64,000 bases of DNA from Corylus avellana (lineage: Eukaryota; Streptophyta; Magnoliopsida; Fagales; Betulaceae): the NCBI RefSeq assembly GCF_901000735.1, contig NC_081551.1, positions 16,644,545-16,708,544 of the forward strand, written 5' to 3'. Of this stretch, positions 1 to 12,047 are shown piece by piece. The notes under the pieces were generated by a model. That model saw nothing but the letters and a program-made list of their open reading frames with translations, made no database searches and was not told where the DNA came from. Position numbers and translations under genes: made by a program. The first letter of the stretch is position 1. The number at the start of each line of letters is the position of its first letter.

Positions 1-1063
1 GTGAGAATGGAAAAGTTTAAATCATGTATAAAGCGGGAAAAGATTACTTGTACAAAAATGGTATGCCTAGATGTTCAAACAAGATAGAATTCTACGTACT
101 TAATGTTGAGCTCCGCTGAGAAATACAAAAAAGTTTTTGCCTTACTTGGGGAGGATGAGAGTAATCATTTTGTTGCTCCTACCTCTATTGAGTGGGAAAA
201 TGCTAGGCTATTTGTGAGATTTTTGAAATCTTTTTATGATACCACATCGAAGTTCTCTAGTTCAACTAATGGCACCTCCAACTCATATTTCATTCAACTT
301 TGTATTATTCAAAATACTTTGAATGATGGTATTCTTAGTGATAATCATATCCTTAGTTTAGTGAGTTTTGATATAAAAACTAAGTATGATAAGTATTGGG
401 AAACTATGGAGAAGATTAACTTATTGTTGTATGTGGCTTTTGTTCTTGACGCACGTTCCAAGATAATGGTGTTGCTATTTTGGTTGAGAAGATGCAATGA
501 TATTGAGTGGGCAAAAAATATCGAGAAAGTGTGGATTGCCTATTGAACCGTTTGTGGGAGCACTATCATTTGTTTCATTGGGGATGGGGGGGGGAGCTTA
601 TCTAACTTTAATGTAGGTATAAAAAGTTCAACGGTTACTTCTTTAAATGTTGATGGTGAAGACTTGGAGGATCAAGACTCGCAATATAATGAATATATGA
701 GGGGTGTTCTTCTAACACTAAGAAGAGAACGAGTTGGAGTGTAAGTCAAAGGTGGATCGATATTTGTCGGATCGATGTGAAGCAACAACCTAAGATTTTA
801 ATATCTTACTTTGGTGGAAAGTTAATGCACTCAACTATCATATTCTCATAGAGGTAACCCGTGATATATTGACCATTTCTATTTCCACTGTTGCATCTAA
901 GTTTGCCTTCAGCAACAGATGACGTATTTTAGATCTTTTTAGGAGTTCATTATCTCCATTTACAGTTGAGCCCTTGATTTGCACACAAGATTGGTTAAAA
1001 AGTTGCTCAAATAACAATGAGAAGTTGCAGAAGTTTAGGGAATGGAAAGCTATGATAAGCATG
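1..1063 (+). pseudogene. hAT transposase remnant (RICESLEEPER/BED-finger type)
   Basis: Frame 1 from the first base reads the middle of a hAT transposase. A tag stop at 85-87 falls where the family has W in the motif R-W-N-S-T-Y-L-M-L. The frame then stays open over 103-546, including FLKSFYDTTSKFSSS and KYDKYWETMEKINLLLYVA, which match the DUF4413-like part of RICESLEEPER proteins. A second block, about 758-1063, reads WWKVNALNYHIL, ISTVASKFAFS and SSLSPFTVEPLICTQDWLKS, the C-terminal hAT dimerisation domain, with further stops. The N-terminal BED zinc finger lies off the window. Several stops and a missing stretch between the blocks make this a non-functional copy. No host function is implied. 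Confidence 0.8.
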
Positions 1064-1438
1064 GTAAATGGTTATAAATTTATTATTTTTTATTATTTAC
1101 TATGTTTTCATAGTTTGGCATTTTATGTATTATGATATTAAAATGTCATGATTTTAATATTAACCATTCTTAACTTTGTTTGTTGTTTTATCTTCAGGAT
1201 TTAGCTAGAAGATTTCTGAAGCTCGTGTGACATGCTAGATGATTTGATAATTTCTAAAGCTTGTGTATTGTGTTTGTAATATGTTTATGAATTATTTTTA
1301 TTGTAAGTGGTATTTCTTTTGGTTGGTAGTTTATTTAAATACTTGTTTTATTGTTTTTTTTTTTAGGTAGGTTTTGAATTGTTGTAGTAAGGGAGTATTT
1401 CTTGTAATTGCTGGTTTGTTTAAATACTTGTTTTATTG

Positions 1439-1440
<2 letters not shown>

Positions 1441-1473
<33 letters not shown>
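1441..1473. repeat. (TTA)n microsatellite
   Basis: About eleven TTA/TAT triplets in a row lie inside the 3' non-coding part of the hAT remnant. The stretch around it (about 1330-1550) also holds three imperfect copies of a segment containing tgtttaaatacttgtttta. Confidence 0.8.
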
Positions 1474-1990
1474 TTGGTTTTGAATTGTTGTAGTAAGGGG
1501 GTATTTCTTGTGGTTATTGGTTTGTTTAAATACTTGTTTTTATTGTTTTCGTTAGGTACCTCATTTAAATGATTTTTAGAGTATTTTAAAAAATTGAATT
1601 TTTATTTTTAAAGCCCATATGGGCAAAAACATTGACTTTTTAGGATTTTTGGGCTTTTTTAGGTTTTTTTTTTAATTATTTTGAGCAATCACAACAAAGC
1701 CCAATTTATTTGGGACAAAAAGGCTAATAATTTTTTTTTATAAAAAATGGACTAACTGTATGCAAAAAATTGGCTTATTTTAGGTATTACTAAAATAAGC
1801 CAAAAATACAATTTTTTTAAAAAAACCGGTTACCCAATCTAGATAACCGGGTATAATCGGAACCGGCCGATTAATCAGGTCCCGATTTCGGTTTCCCAAA
1901 ATCAGGAACCGAGGTACCCCGGTTCTGGTTCCCGATTTTGCCCAATAACCGAGAATCAGGACCAGGTTGACACCCCTACTTTTCAGGGTG

Positions 1991-2208
1991 TTAAAGCATT
2001 CCCAGCAGCTTCCTCGTCATTTTTCCTACGTTTAAGGATTCAAACTACTTTTTGCTCCCCTACATCAAAATACACTCCAATAGCTTCCCTTAATCATTCC
2101 CTATATTATTAAAATATTTGTTTTTTTTTAATTATATTATATATATATATATAAGAGGAGAGAGGAGAGAGAATTGTAAGAGAAAAGAGTAAAGAAGATA
2201 GAGAAACG

Positions 2209-2253
<45 letters not shown>

Positions 2254-2435
2254 ATTTTAATAATCATAAGGATTACAATAGTGGAACCCTATACTTTGGG
2301 TTCCACTATAGTGATCCTCATGATTGAAGCTCATTTAAGGGGTCTGCTGTAGAACCTTTTTTGCGATTTTTTGGGCATATTCCATACACATAGGGAACAG
2401 ACTCCCTTATAGGGAGTCTACTGGGAATGCTCTTA
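1991..2435. mobile_element. Short inverted-repeat element (MITE)
   Basis: The left end reads ttaaagcattcccagcag and the right end reads ctgggaatgctctta, an inverted repeat of about 15-20 bases with few mismatches. A tta at each edge could be a 3-bp target duplication of the PIF/Harbinger type, but the edges are ambiguous. The interior is AT-rich, contains two (TA)n runs, and has an internal hairpin around ggaaccctatactttgggttcc. No coding capacity. Confidence 0.55.
2210..2251. repeat. (TA)n microsatellite
   Basis: About 20 uninterrupted TA dinucleotides. A shorter run lies at about 2137-2152, with a purine-rich GAGAGGAGAGA stretch between the two. Confidence 0.9.
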
Positions 2436-2640
2436 GCATACGTACGGGTACTATTGAGCGTACGTACGGGTATTATTACACAATGGGTAAAAGGGTTCAG
2501 GCGTACGTTCTAAGGTATTGCCCATTGGGTTAAAGACTAGTCAACATACGTACGGGTAGTCCCCTGGCGTACGTTCTCACTGAAGACAGGTGCGTACGTA
2601 TGGGTGGTCCCTTGGGTGTATGTACGGTTAGAAATTCTCA
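2436..2640. repeat. Cluster of degenerate cgtacgtacgggt motifs
   Basis: Variants of the word cgtacg(t)acgggt recur at roughly 2440, 2459, 2500, 2546, 2568, 2591 and 2618, separated by unrelated sequence. Each contains one or more GTAC palindromes. The cluster lies upstream of the TATA box of the adjoining copia LTR, so it may be a U3 regulatory array of that element; this is inference. Confidence 0.5.
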
Positions 2641-3150
2641 CTTATTTTGTCTCACCCAGCAACTTTCTTGAGGAAGAATTCAATTCCTTAATTAGCCTAA
2701 TTTTATATATAGCCATTCGGCCATCTTTGTGAGTGAGTGTGCTGCAGTTTTGTGTGTGAGAAAACTTGAGAGAGAATGGACAGTAGCTCCGTATGAGAAC
2801 AAAGAAAAACATAGAGATTTGAAAGTGTTCTCATTTTATATTCTTACAAGCTTGGTGTATCTTAGGGCATTAAGAGAATTTAGAGAATATTTCTTTTTGT
2901 ATTTAATTCTCTTTTGTGTGTTTGTGAGCTTGGGTGTATTAGGGCTTTTGGGTTTGAGTAGTTTTGTTTGTATTACTCTTTGTACTCTATCCTTCTGTTA
3001 GTGAATTTCTCTAGGAATGTCTCCGCCAGTAGATGTAGACTTGCTAAACCGAACCACTTAAATCTTGGTGTCGTGTGTGACTGTTTGTTATTTTCTATTC
3101 TACTATTTTTTCTGCTTTATTGGGGATCCTATAATTATTTTATCTCAACA
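2436..3150 (+). mobile_element. 5' LTR of a truncated Ty1/copia retrotransposon (left edge approximate)
   Basis: The right edge is firm: the LTR ends ...tctcaaca at 3150, three bases before a tRNA-iMet primer-binding site. A TATA box tatatatag lies at 2704-2712, with a CT/T-rich leader after it. No matching TG start was identified, so the left edge is approximate, and no partner 3' LTR was found. The LTR is probably truncated or unpaired. Confidence 0.5.
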
Positions 3151-3153
3151 AAC

Positions 3154-3165
3154 TGGTATCAGAGC
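3154..3165 (+). promoter_or_regulatory. tRNA-Met primer-binding site of the truncated copia element
   Basis: The 12-mer tggtatcagagc matches the standard plant initiator-tRNA-Met primer-binding site. It follows the LTR end directly and precedes the gag start at 3186. Confidence 0.75.
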
Positions 3166-3185
3166 TTAGATATTTATTTTGCGGG

Positions 3186-4040
3186 ATGGTTGAAGTAGAG
3201 AAATTTGATGGTCAGAATAGTTTCAATCTTTGGCGTATCAAGATGTGAGCTTTGTTACGACAACTAGGCTTGACGAAGATTTTGGATGGCAAGGTGCCAT
3301 CAACATCATCAACGGAGGAAACAAAGGAACTTGAAGAAAAAGCCCACAGTGCAATTTTGTTGTCTCCTTTAGATGATGTTTTGAGACAAGTTGCCGACGA
3401 AGAAATTGTTGCTGGACTTTGGAAAAGGTTAGAAAGTTTGTACATAAATAAGTCTCTCACTAACCGTTTATTTCTAAAGCAATGGTTATATACCTTCAGC
3501 GCCTCTTTGTGATCATCTAGATGACTTTAATAGAATTATTTTGGATCTGAAAAATATTGATATCAAAGTAGATGATGAGGATCAAGCACAAATTTTGTTA
3601 TGTTCACTACCTGATGTCTTTGATAATTTTGTTAATTCAATGTTATGCGGTAGATATACCATCTCCTTAGCGGATGTTAAATTTGCTTTGAATTGTATGG
3701 AGTTGAGAATAATATTAAATGGTAAAGGTAGAGGGTTTGTTTGTTAGGGGTCATTCAGAAAATTGCTTTAATTTTAGAGGTCGATCTAGTGAGAGAGACT
3801 CAGATAAAGGAGGCCAATCGCAATTCAATTTGAAGAACATAGTTAAATGTTACTATTGCAAAAACTATGAGTATTATAAATCCGAGTGTCCGAAGTTGAA
3901 AAATAAAGAGGAAGGTGATAAGCTAAATTCCTCTTCTATGGCTGGTATTGTCGAAGAAAATTATGAGGATTCAGAATTTGTCCTTGCAGTTACTGATTCA
4001 GATGGTTGTCTTAATGACAAGTGGGTCCTTTATACTTATA
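3186..4040 (+). pseudogene. copia gag and start of protease, broken
   Basis: From ATG 3186 the frame reads a typical copia gag beginning (VEKFDGQNSFNLWRIKM). A tga at 3246-3248 stands where the family has W. It continues through 3252-3512, a frameshift, 3541-3740 (LLCSLPDVFDNFVNSM, matching the UBN2 gag domain) and 3719-4040. The zinc knuckle CYYCKNYEYYKSEC keeps the CX2CX4-x-X4C spacing, but the conserved His is Tyr. The sequence ends just at the protease start (DKWVLYT, where intact elements have W-I-L-D-S-G). Integrase and reverse transcriptase are missing. Dead gag fragment, clear family. Confidence 0.8.
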
Positions 4041-5250
4041 ATACCCCAATAAAAAACAATAATTTTTAAATAGATTAATGATTTCACAAAGCATTGTTTT
4101 ATAACAAAAGATCTAAACCCTTACGAGTAACCCAACCCCTTGAGTATTTTAAGGCAAAACCCAAGTTTGGACCATACTTCACTTAAGAGGGAAAGCCAAC
4201 CCAACAATTTTCACCCCTTTTATTCAGTAAAACCTCTATGTGTAAGAGAGTTTTGAAAGAGGTGAAGAGTTTCTTTGGTAGTTTTACTTCAATAAGGTAT
4301 TATTCTTAGCCTAACTCATTCCTTACTTAGTTGTTATCTTGTTTAGATGTTTTTCATATTTTAGTTTGCAAGTTTAAAGCTTGTAGTTGAGTTGTTGGCT
4401 TGAATCTTAGTTTAATGATAATTTAGCATTTTGATAATGTTTGATGTGATTTCTTTTGCATGGAAGTGTTATTTTAAGTTAGAACACGCGTTAAAGACCT
4501 TAGGACTTGCTTAGAAATTGTTTGGAGGATTTTTGGTTTGAAAGGGCTTTTATGTCTAACACAGAACGTTCGACCCACTTTGTCCGAACGTTCGATGTCG
4601 TGGCCAAATGTTCGATTCCTTCTGTCCGAATTTTCCATGGTGAGGTAGAAAGTTTGTTTTGAACACGTTTATGTATAAGTTTTGTTTTAACTTGAGTTTA
4701 AAACTAATGATATGTCTTTTTCTCAGATTACGAGGGTGTGGACACTCTAGAGAACTTTAAGGAAGCACCACAGGACACACTTGAATATAAACTCACATGA
4801 ATACTACTTTGTTATTTTCCCCATATAGCATGATTATTTTAAGTGTATCAAATATGCATCTTTACAACTCTCATGAAATATATTTTGGATATTGTTAACT
4901 ATATTTTTGTGAAAATGTGTACTGATTAAGCAAGATAATGAAAATTATGAGATTTGTAAAAGTATGCATAGAAAAGACTAAAAAACTAAAATTGCATCGT
5001 ATGACACAGTACACAAGTACGTGCGGGATAATTGTCATGAGCTTACTATACAAATTAACCAAATGGTCAAAATATGTTTATGTTTATGATGAGCCTTAGA
5101 TCCAATAGTTGTTCATGACCAACACAACTATGTTCGGTTGGTGGTCACTATAGAACATGCATCATTAGTAGTGTGGTCCACCCAAGGTCGAACTCAGTCA
5201 AGCGACTAGTGTATAGACAACAACATGCAATAGTTAGAGCACTGATACTG
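4041..5250. other. Non-coding flank, possibly part of an older gypsy LTR
   Basis: No open frame of note. The stretch contains three gttcga-type words around 4566-4615 and a leader-like segment near 4230-4310. Its layout resembles a plant gypsy LTR split by the insertion at 5251, with the other half possibly at 26298-26900. This is a guess from layout only. The last five bases (tactg, 5246-5250) are the left target-site copy discussed under findings. Confidence 0.3.
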
Positions 5251-5429
5251 TGTAGTGTCCCAGAATTTTCAAAGCTATTTAAATAGATTATTTTGATAAT
5301 GATGTTATTTTAATATCCATTGTAGCTAAGGATTTTAATTCTTGAGAAATTTATGAGAGTAGTAATTAGAGAATGATAATTGGTGAAATAATAGGATAGT
5401 AAATGGTAGGTATAAGGATAGGTAGAATA

Positions 5430-5730
5430 GTAAAATGAGAGTATAATTGTAAGTTGAAGATAGAATGAGGGTATAATTGTAAATTGAAGATAGAATGAGG
5501 GTATAATTGTAAATTGAAGGTAGAATAGTATAGGGTTGGTGAAATAGTATAGGGTTGGTGAAATAGTAAAATGAGGGTATAATTGTAAATTGAAGATAGA
5601 ATGAGGGTATAATTGTAAATTGAAGGTAGAATAGTATAGGGTTGGTGAAATAGTATAGGATTGGTGAAATAGTATAGGGTTGGTGAAATAGTAAAATGAG
5701 GGTATAATTGTAAATTGACGGTAGAATAGT
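5430..5730 (+). repeat. Tandem repeats in the U3 part of LTR copy 1
   Basis: Two interleaved units recur: gagggtataattgtaaattg (about 30 bases with its linker) six times, and gtatagggttggtgaaata (19 bases) five times. The block ends 15-20 bases upstream of the TATA box, where enhancer repeats often lie in LTRs. The equivalent block in LTR copy 2 is at 12227-12525 with nearly the same unit order. Confidence 0.75.
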
Positions 5731-5744
5731 GTTTGATTTTCTCC

Positions 5745-5753
5745 TATAAATAG
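5745..5753 (+). promoter_or_regulatory. TATA box of gypsy LTR copy 1
   Basis: tataaatag, directly downstream of the repeat block and followed by a CT-rich leader. Identical in LTR copy 2 at 12542-12550. Likely drives the gag-pol transcript. Confidence 0.65.
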
Positions 5754-7220
5754 AGCTCTTCTCGTTCAGAATTTTCACCACTCATCTCCTCTCCCATCTC
5801 TTGCATATATTCTTCCTTCTTCCGCTTTTTACTCGGTCTTTCTTCTTTCTAAGAGTGTTTACTCAGAACAGAGAGAGAAAGGGCGAGACCAAGCGCTACA
5901 AGAAAGAAAGAACACAAGAGATAGCGGACTTTAGAAATTAGTTTCAAAAGATATACTAGTGGTGTTAGTCATATTGGAGCAACTAGATTCCTTCATACCA
6001 CTTTTAGCTTCAGTCTAGAGGTAAGTAAATTCACTACCCCTTCTAAAATTACTTCATGTCATGCTATTTATTCATTCTTTAGTAAATTGTAAATGATTAT
6101 TTTATTTACGTATTATGAAGTTATGTTGCATGCATGAAGGATTTCTAAAAGAATTATCTAGAAAGTTTCTATTTATTTAAACGCTTTCTAAGTACAACAA
6201 GTTTATATTTGAAAAGGTTTCCATTTTGAGAAAAGAAAGTTGAGAAATGATGATGATTATAAGAAAGAAAAAAGATGATAAACCCTCCTACATGTTGCCC
6301 TAAGATGCATCAAAAGAAGTACAAAGAAAAGTACAAGAGATGAGATAAATGTTTATGAAATGAGGGCACATGTATGGAGGAGAGTATTTTTGGCCCCAAG
6401 ATAAGTAAAGATGAGAGTTCGGTACCGATACTCGGATGGAGGCGAAACCACTGAAGGAGGCTATGCCAGAAGGTGGTATTCCATCAACAGACCGTTGAGT
6501 GCACCAAGAAAAAGAGTTAATTGACGGTCGGGCATGGCTGAGGCCACAGTTCAGTGCCATGGTCACAAGGACCCGCAACCCTCGTGCACAGGGGTAATAG
6601 TGTACATGGGCCTTATTATGAGAAAATGAATCTATATTTTCAACGATGATATGCTATGATGATTTACAGAGATAATTTATACTGATGATTTATAATGATG
6701 CATCATGATGATGATTTATAAAGATGATTTACAACGATGATCTATTAAAAGATGTAATAGTATGTATATGTTACGGGGGATGCAACCGTACATACATATA
6801 TTATTATGGCTAGAAGTATATTTATTTGTGAAAAATGATTTTCAAAACTGAGAATAAGGAGTAAAACTATCTATGGTCGTGGATGTTACTTGCTGGGCCC
6901 CCTTTGGGCTCATTCAGTTTTATTTCTTGTTTTCAGGTAGAAAGGATGCGGGAATAGGAGGCCGGAATGGGGACGGGAGTAATTATTAATTTTCAAAGTC
7001 TTTTCATATAAGTTATTGTAATAATATGATATTCTGCAACTAAAGTCTAATGTTTTCTAATTTCGCTTGTAATAAAATCTCTTGAATAATGTTTTACGCA
7101 TTTATTGTATCCTTTAAAATCAAGTACTCTGATAGACCTTATAGATCTTTGCAAGAACTTTTGTTGTAAAAGAAGAAAAGTGGCAAACTCAGCTTTAACG
7201 GGCTGGGGATGTTACAATTT

Positions 7221-7232
7221 TGGTATCAGAGC
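7221..7232 (+). promoter_or_regulatory. Primer-binding site of the gypsy element (tRNA-Met)
   Basis: tggtatcagagc begins four bases after the LTR end at 7216, the usual position and sequence for Tekay-type elements. An A-rich tract follows at 7261-7299. Confidence 0.85.
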
Positions 7233-7417
7233 AAAGGTTATAAGGTTCTGGCAGACTTTTCAAAAAAAAAAAAGAGAAAAAAAAAAAGAAAAAAAAAAGA
7301 GGGTTAATGGGAAGCCACATTCCGGCCAAGTAGAGTTAGTCGTGGTAGTCACTACTAGATAATGTAAGATTCTTGTCTAAATTGTTTAATGATTGTTATA
7401 TCATCGATTGTGAAGAA

Positions 7418-10400
7418 ATGGCGTCCCCAAATCACAATAACCAAGAAATCAACACCGAGTTCGACGACTCCGGAAGTGGAGAAAATGCTATCATAAACCA
7501 TGAGTTAAGACCTATAACAACGTTGGCAACTACTCTCGTGAACTTGCTAGAAGAGGCCCGACGCAGGAACGGATCCACTAGCGAAGGACAACAAGCTTGC
7601 ACGTTTGAAAGGTTTCATCGGCAGCAACCCCCTACATTTGAAGGAAAGGCAGGTGCAGAAGTTGCAGAAAACTGGTTTCTGCAAACCGAAAGGCTGCTAA
7701 AGGTGATGGATTGCGCCGATAATAAGATGGTTAGGTATGCTACTTATCTCCTAAATGGTCAAGCAAATCGATGGTGGGAAACCAAGGAAGGACAAGTACG
7801 AAGCCGGCTAGGAATAAAGGAAGAGGATTCCATTCCTTGGGAAGAATTCAAGAAAGAATTTTTTGAACGATTCTTTCCTCAAACAGTTCGACAAGCCAGA
7901 GCCCAGGAATTTACGGACCTAGTTCAAGGGTCAATGACGGTAGAACAATATGCTGCCAAATTCATCGAACTATCACGATTTGCCCCTTATCTTGTGTCAA
8001 CTGGAGAGCTAGAAGCGAGGAAGTTTGAAAGAGGACTGCAACCACGCATTATGAACCTTGTGGTAGGATTCCAGATTGGAAACTTAACAGACCTCATCAA
8101 CAAAGCTGCGATAATCGAGCAGACCCAGAATGCAAATTCGGGGTATTCCAACCAGAATGCAGATTCGGGGTATTCCCACCAGAGGAAGAGAAATGTCCCA
8201 CAATGGAACCACTCAGGAGAGCAACCCAATAAGAAGAGATTTCACCAGACTCCACAACGAAATTTTGCACCACAACAACCCCGTCAACAAGGAAATGGTG
8301 GTCACCGTGTACCATGTCAGAAATGTGGAAAGCTTCATGCCGGGAATTGTCTGTTTGGGCAGCCGGTATGTTACAGATGCGGGAAACCTGGACATATCCT
8401 ACGAGATTGCAAGGCCCCTCCCAACAACCTAAGCGGTCAAAAACGCCCTGAGGAACAGAAGAACCATGCAACCGCTCGGGTTTATGCTTTAACGCCTGGT
8501 GATGCATCAGCGTCCAATGAAGTGGTGGCAGGTACCCTCCCTATTTCTAATGGTATAGCTTCCGTTCTTTTTGATCCTGGAGCAACGCACTCATTTGTGT
8601 CATACTCCTTTGCTAAAGCAAGTAACCTAAAGCTAGAATCATTAGACATAAGCTTAGCAGTGGCTACCCCTGTAGGAAAGACAGTCGTATGTACCTCGGT
8701 AGTTAGACGTTGTCCTGTATCAATTAAAGGTCATGTCATGCCAGTAAATCTTGTAATATTCGAGATGAGCGGGTTTGATGTGATCTTAGGAATGGATTGG
8801 CTATCTATGTACCATGCGTGCGTGGATTGTTTCCACAAGGAGGTAATGTTTAGACCGCCAGGAAATGAAGAATTCAAATTTTATGGAGATCGAACTATCA
8901 ACACGCCTAAGTTGATATCCGCACTGCATGCAACTCGATTAATTAGGAAAGGCTGTTTAGGATTTTTGGCATGCGTAACAGAGGAGAAAGCGGAAGCAAA
9001 AGTCGAAGAGATACCCGTTGTACGGGAATTTACAGACGTTTTCCCGGATGAATTGCCGGGAATACCTCCCAATAGGGAAATCGAATTCACTATAGACCTA
9101 CTTCCAGGCACCGCACCCATATCTAAAGCTCCTTATCGGATGGCACCACGAGAACTCGCGGAGCTCAAGGATCAACTACAGGAACTACTCAACAAAGGTT
9201 TTATTCGTCCGAGTGTATCACCATGGGGAGCACCTGTTCTATTTGTGAAAAAGAAGGATGGATCGATGCGATTATGTATTGACTATAGGGAATTGAATAA
9301 GGTTACAATCAAGAATAAATACCCGCTCCCAAGGATTGATGATCTCTTCGATCAACTCCAAGGGTCGCAAGTATTCTCTAAGATTGACCTTCGTTCCGGT
9401 TACCATCAACTCAAAATTCGGGAAGAGGACGTACAAAAGTCAGCGTTTCGGACAAGGTACGGGCATTACGAATTCTTAGTAATGTCTTTCGGCTTAACTA
9501 ACGCTCCGGCTGCATTTATGGACATCATGAATCGAGTATTTCGAGAACTTGTTGACCGATGTGTGGTAGTATTTATCGACGACATCTTAATCTACTCAAA
9601 GACTCGGGAGGAACACGAAGAGCACTTGCGAATGGTGTTGGACATCTTGAGGAAGCAACAACTTTATGCGAAGTTCAAAAAGTGTGAATTTTGGTTAGAC
9701 AATGTGACTTTCTTGGGACACGTTGTCACCAAGGATGGGATAGCAGTGGATCCAAGTAAAGTAAAGGCGATAGTCAATTGGGTACAACCGTCAAATGCCC
9801 ATGAAGTACGAAGTTTCTTAGGACTTGCTAGCTACTACAGGAAGTTTGTAGAAGGATTTTCTAAGCTGGCAGCACCATTAACCAGATTAACAAGGAAGAA
9901 TGAAAAATTCCAGTGGACGAAGGATTGCGAGCGAAGTTTCCAAGAGCTGAAGCAACGGCTAGTCACCGCACCAGTTCTCACTCTTCCATCAGGGACTGGT
10001 GGATTTGTAATTTATAGCGACGCCTCTCTTAAAGGCTTGGGTTGCGTACTGATGCAACAAGGGAAGGTTATCGCTTACGCCTCAAGACAATTGAAGACCT
10101 ACGAACATAGTTACCCAACTCATGATCTCGAGCTAGCCGCAGTAGTCTTTGCTTTAAAGATATGGCGACATTACCTGTACGGAGTGCATTGCGAAATCTT
10201 CACAGATCACAAGAGCCTGAAGTATTTCTTCACTCAAAAGGAGCTCAACATGCGACAAAGGCGCTGGTTGGAACTACTAAGCGACTACGACTGTAAGATC
10301 AACTACCACCCTGGAAAGGCAAATGTAGTCGCTGACGCCCTCAGCAGAAGAACCACGGAGGGGACATTATCGGCTATGATCACGATGCAACAGAAGTTAC

Positions 10401-11899
10401 TCCTTGACCTGGACAAAGAAGGAATAGAAATAATTCAATCTTGCATGAGCAGCCTAACCCTGGAGTCAACCTTATTGGAACAAATCAAGACAGCACAGCT
10501 TTCAGACAGCGAGTCATCTATAATTCGTGAAGGAGTGGAGAAGGGAATACAACTAGATTTTCAGATTTCCAAGGATGGAGTGTTAAGATTTCGTGACCGA
10601 GTGTGCATTCCCAATAATGCAGAACTAAAGAAGGTCATCTTGTCAGAAGCCCATCAATCCTTATATACAGTCCATCCAGGAAGCACGAAGATGTATCGAG
10701 ACTTACGCAAAAGCTATTGGTGGAATGGAATGAAGAAGGATATCGCGCAATACGTGGAACGATGCCTGACGTGTCAACAAGTTAAGGCAGAACATCAAAG
10801 ACCTGCAGGGCCTTTACAACCTCTCCCTATTCCTGAATGGAAATGGGAACGTATTTCGATGGACTTTGTGTCTGGTTTTCCCAAGGCTCAAAGTGGTCAA
10901 GATGCGGTTTGGGTCATTGTTGATCGGTTAACTAAAACTGCACACTTTCTACCGATCAAGATGAATTACAGTATGGATCGGCTCGCAGAACTCTATGTCA
11001 AGGAGATCGTACGACTACATGGAGTTCCCGTATCCATTGTGTCAGATCGAGATCCAAGATTTACCTCAAGATTTTGGCGGAGTTTACAAGAGGCAATGGG
11101 TACAAGGCTAACTTTCAGTACAGCATTGCACCCTCAAACCGACGGGCAGACGGAACGAACAATTCAAACTTTGGAAGACATGCTGCGATTGTGTGTTCTT
11201 GATTTCAAGGGGAGCTGGATCCAATATCTTCCGTTGATAGAATTCGCCTACAACAACAGTTATCACGCAAGCATCGATATGGCACCTTATGAAGCCTTGT
11301 ACGGGAGAAAGTGTAGGTCGCCGCTATATTGGGACGAGGTGGGAGAGCGGAAACTACTTGGGCCAGAAATCATCCAAGATACGTGTGAGAAGATAACAGT
11401 AATAAAGCAGAGATTAGCAGCAGCTCAAAGTCGACAAAAGAGTTACGCTGACACGAGACGACGAGAGCTAGAATTTGAAGTTGGCACAAAAGTTTTCCTC
11501 AAGATTGCTCCTATGAGAGGAGTAATGCGATTCGGAAGAAAAGGGAAGTTGAGTCCTAGGTTCGTTGGTCCTTTTGAAATTCTTGAGAGAGTTGGGGCGG
11601 TAGCTTATCGTTTGGCATTACCCCCGAACTTAAGTGAGATTCATGACGTATTCCATATATCAATGTTGAGGAAATATGTTCCGGATGCAACACATGTTTT
11701 AGAAAGCGAACCCCTTCAAATCCGACCCAACATGACTTACGAGGAGACACCAACAAGAATACTCAATAGAAAGGATCAAGTCCTTAGAAACAGAAGTATA
11801 TCAGTAGTGAAAGTCTTGTGGAACAATCACTCAACAGAGGAAGCTTCATGGGAACTGGAAGAAAGCATGCGTAACAAATACCCTCATTTGTTTGAGTAA
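7418..11899 (+). CDS. Gag-pol polyprotein of Tekay/Del-type chromovirus, intact
   Basis: Single uninterrupted frame. The ATG at 7418 (MASPNHNNQ) is preferred to the frame opening at 7373 because family members begin this way. Order of domains: retrotransposon gag ([22 protein letters not shown]); CCHC knuckle [14 protein letters not shown]; aspartic protease [11 protein letters not shown], with the DPG variant common in plant gypsy elements; reverse transcriptase ([15 protein letters not shown], catalytic [13 protein letters not shown]); RNase H ([24 protein letters not shown]); integrase with the HHCC finger ([17 protein letters not shown]) and DDE residues in MDFVSG, SDRDPRF and DGQTERTIQ; and a C-terminal chromodomain-like end ([19 protein letters not shown]). 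All the usual parts are present at about normal length, so this copy could be autonomous. Overlapping opposite-strand frames are shadows. Confidence 0.95.
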   Translation: MASPNHNNQEINTEFDDSGSGENAIINHELRPITTLATTLVNLLEEARRRNGSTSEGQQACTFERFHRQQPPTFEGKAGAEVAENWFLQTERLLKVMDCADNKMVRYATYLLNGQANRWWETKEGQVRSRLGIKEEDSIPWEEFKKEFFERFFPQTVRQARAQEFTDLVQGSMTVEQYAAKFIELSRFAPYLVSTGELEARKFERGLQPRIMNLVVGFQIGNLTDLINKAAIIEQTQNANSGYSNQNADSGYSHQRKRNVPQWNHSGEQPNKKRFHQTPQRNFAPQQPRQQGNGGHRVPCQKCGKLHAGNCLFGQPVCYRCGKPGHILRDCKAPPNNLSGQKRPEEQKNHATARVYALTPGDASASNEVVAGTLPISNGIASVLFDPGATHSFVSYSFAKASNLKLESLDISLAVATPVGKTVVCTSVVRRCPVSIKGHVMPVNLVIFEMSGFDVILGMDWLSMYHACVDCFHKEVMFRPPGNEEFKFYGDRTINTPKLISALHATRLIRKGCLGFLACVTEEKAEAKVEEIPVVREFTDVFPDELPGIPPNREIEFTIDLLPGTAPISKAPYRMAPRELAELKDQLQELLNKGFIRPSVSPWGAPVLFVKKKDGSMRLCIDYRELNKVTIKNKYPLPRIDDLFDQLQGSQVFSKIDLRSGYHQLKIREEDVQKSAFRTRYGHYEFLVMSFGLTNAPAAFMDIMNRVFRELVDRCVVVFIDDILIYSKTREEHEEHLRMVLDILRKQQLYAKFKKCEFWLDNVTFLGHVVTKDGIAVDPSKVKAIVNWVQPSNAHEVRSFLGLASYYRKFVEGFSKLAAPLTRLTRKNEKFQWTKDCERSFQELKQRLVTAPVLTLPSGTGGFVIYSDASLKGLGCVLMQQGKVIAYASRQLKTYEHSYPTHDLELAAVVFALKIWRHYLYGVHCEIFTDHKSLKYFFTQKELNMRQRRWLELLSDYDCKINYHPGKANVVADALSRRTTEGTLSAMITMQQKLLLDLDKEGIEIIQSCMSSLTLESTLLEQIKTAQLSDSESSIIREGVEKGIQLDFQISKDGVLRFRDRVCIPNNAELKKVILSEAHQSLYTVHPGSTKMYRDLRKSYWWNGMKKDIAQYVERCLTCQQVKAEHQRPAGPLQPLPIPEWKWERISMDFVSGFPKAQSGQDAVWVIVDRLTKTAHFLPIKMNYSMDRLAELYVKEIVRLHGVPVSIVSDRDPRFTSRFWRSLQEAMGTRLTFSTALHPQTDGQTERTIQTLEDMLRLCVLDFKGSWIQYLPLIEFAYNNSYHASIDMAPYEALYGRKCRSPLYWDEVGERKLLGPEIIQDTCEKITVIKQRLAAAQSRQKSYADTRRRELEFEVGTKVFLKIAPMRGVMRFGRKGKLSPRFVGPFEILERVGAVAYRLALPPNLSEIHDVFHISMLRKYVPDATHVLESEPLQIRPNMTYEETPTRILNRKDQVLRNRSISVVKVLWNNHSTEEASWELEESMRNKYPHLFE

Positions 11900-12035
11900 G
11901 TTTCCTGTAAAGTCTTATTTTATGGTTGAAGTACGTAGAATAGCATAATTATTAATTGATTGATGAATATGATAGAATCTAAATTCATGGATATAGTGAT
12001 AATTAAAGTTTTAATTTCGAGGGCGAAATTCTAAT

Positions 12036-12047
12036 AAGGAGGAAGAT
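12036..12047 (+). promoter_or_regulatory. Polypurine tract
   Basis: aaggaggaagat lies directly against the start of LTR copy 2 at 12048, the place where plus-strand DNA synthesis is primed in LTR retrotransposons. Confidence 0.75.

Larger units (their letters stand above)
1..1978 (+). mobile_element. Decayed hAT-family DNA transposon, left end outside the window
   Basis: The stretch holds a broken hAT transposase (1-1063), then about 900 bases of AT-rich DNA with no coding content, and finishes in a terminus that reads ttgacacccct, the typical inner-to-outer order of a plant hAT right end. The final 140 bases are rich in the words ccggtt and cccgattt, common in the subterminal regions of such elements. 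The left terminus and the target-site duplication cannot be seen because the element runs off the window. Family assignment rests mainly on the transposase. Confidence 0.65.
5251..7216 (+). repeat. Gypsy LTR copy 1
   Basis: Starts tgtagtgtccc, ends ggatgttaca. It contains a block of short tandem repeats (5430-5730), a TATA box at 5745 and a purine-rich leader after it. It shares indels with LTR copy 3 and not with copy 2: aagaaagaaaaaagatg near 6262, ataagtaaa near 6400 and caagaaaaagag near 6505. Confidence 0.9.

Noticed and set aside
5335..5781. 148-codon minus-strand frame (and its twin at 12132-12578) made of repeated YNYTLILSS-type peptide
   Set aside because: It is the antisense of the LTR tandem repeats; the apparent periodic protein follows from the DNA repeat.
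6300..6578. Minus-strand frame of 82-92 codons present in all three gypsy LTR copies
   Set aside because: Antisense to LTR sequence, kept only because the LTRs are near-identical; no domain.
7987..8507. Several frames on both strands inside the gypsy gag
   Set aside because: Shadows of the 1508-codon gag-pol frame.
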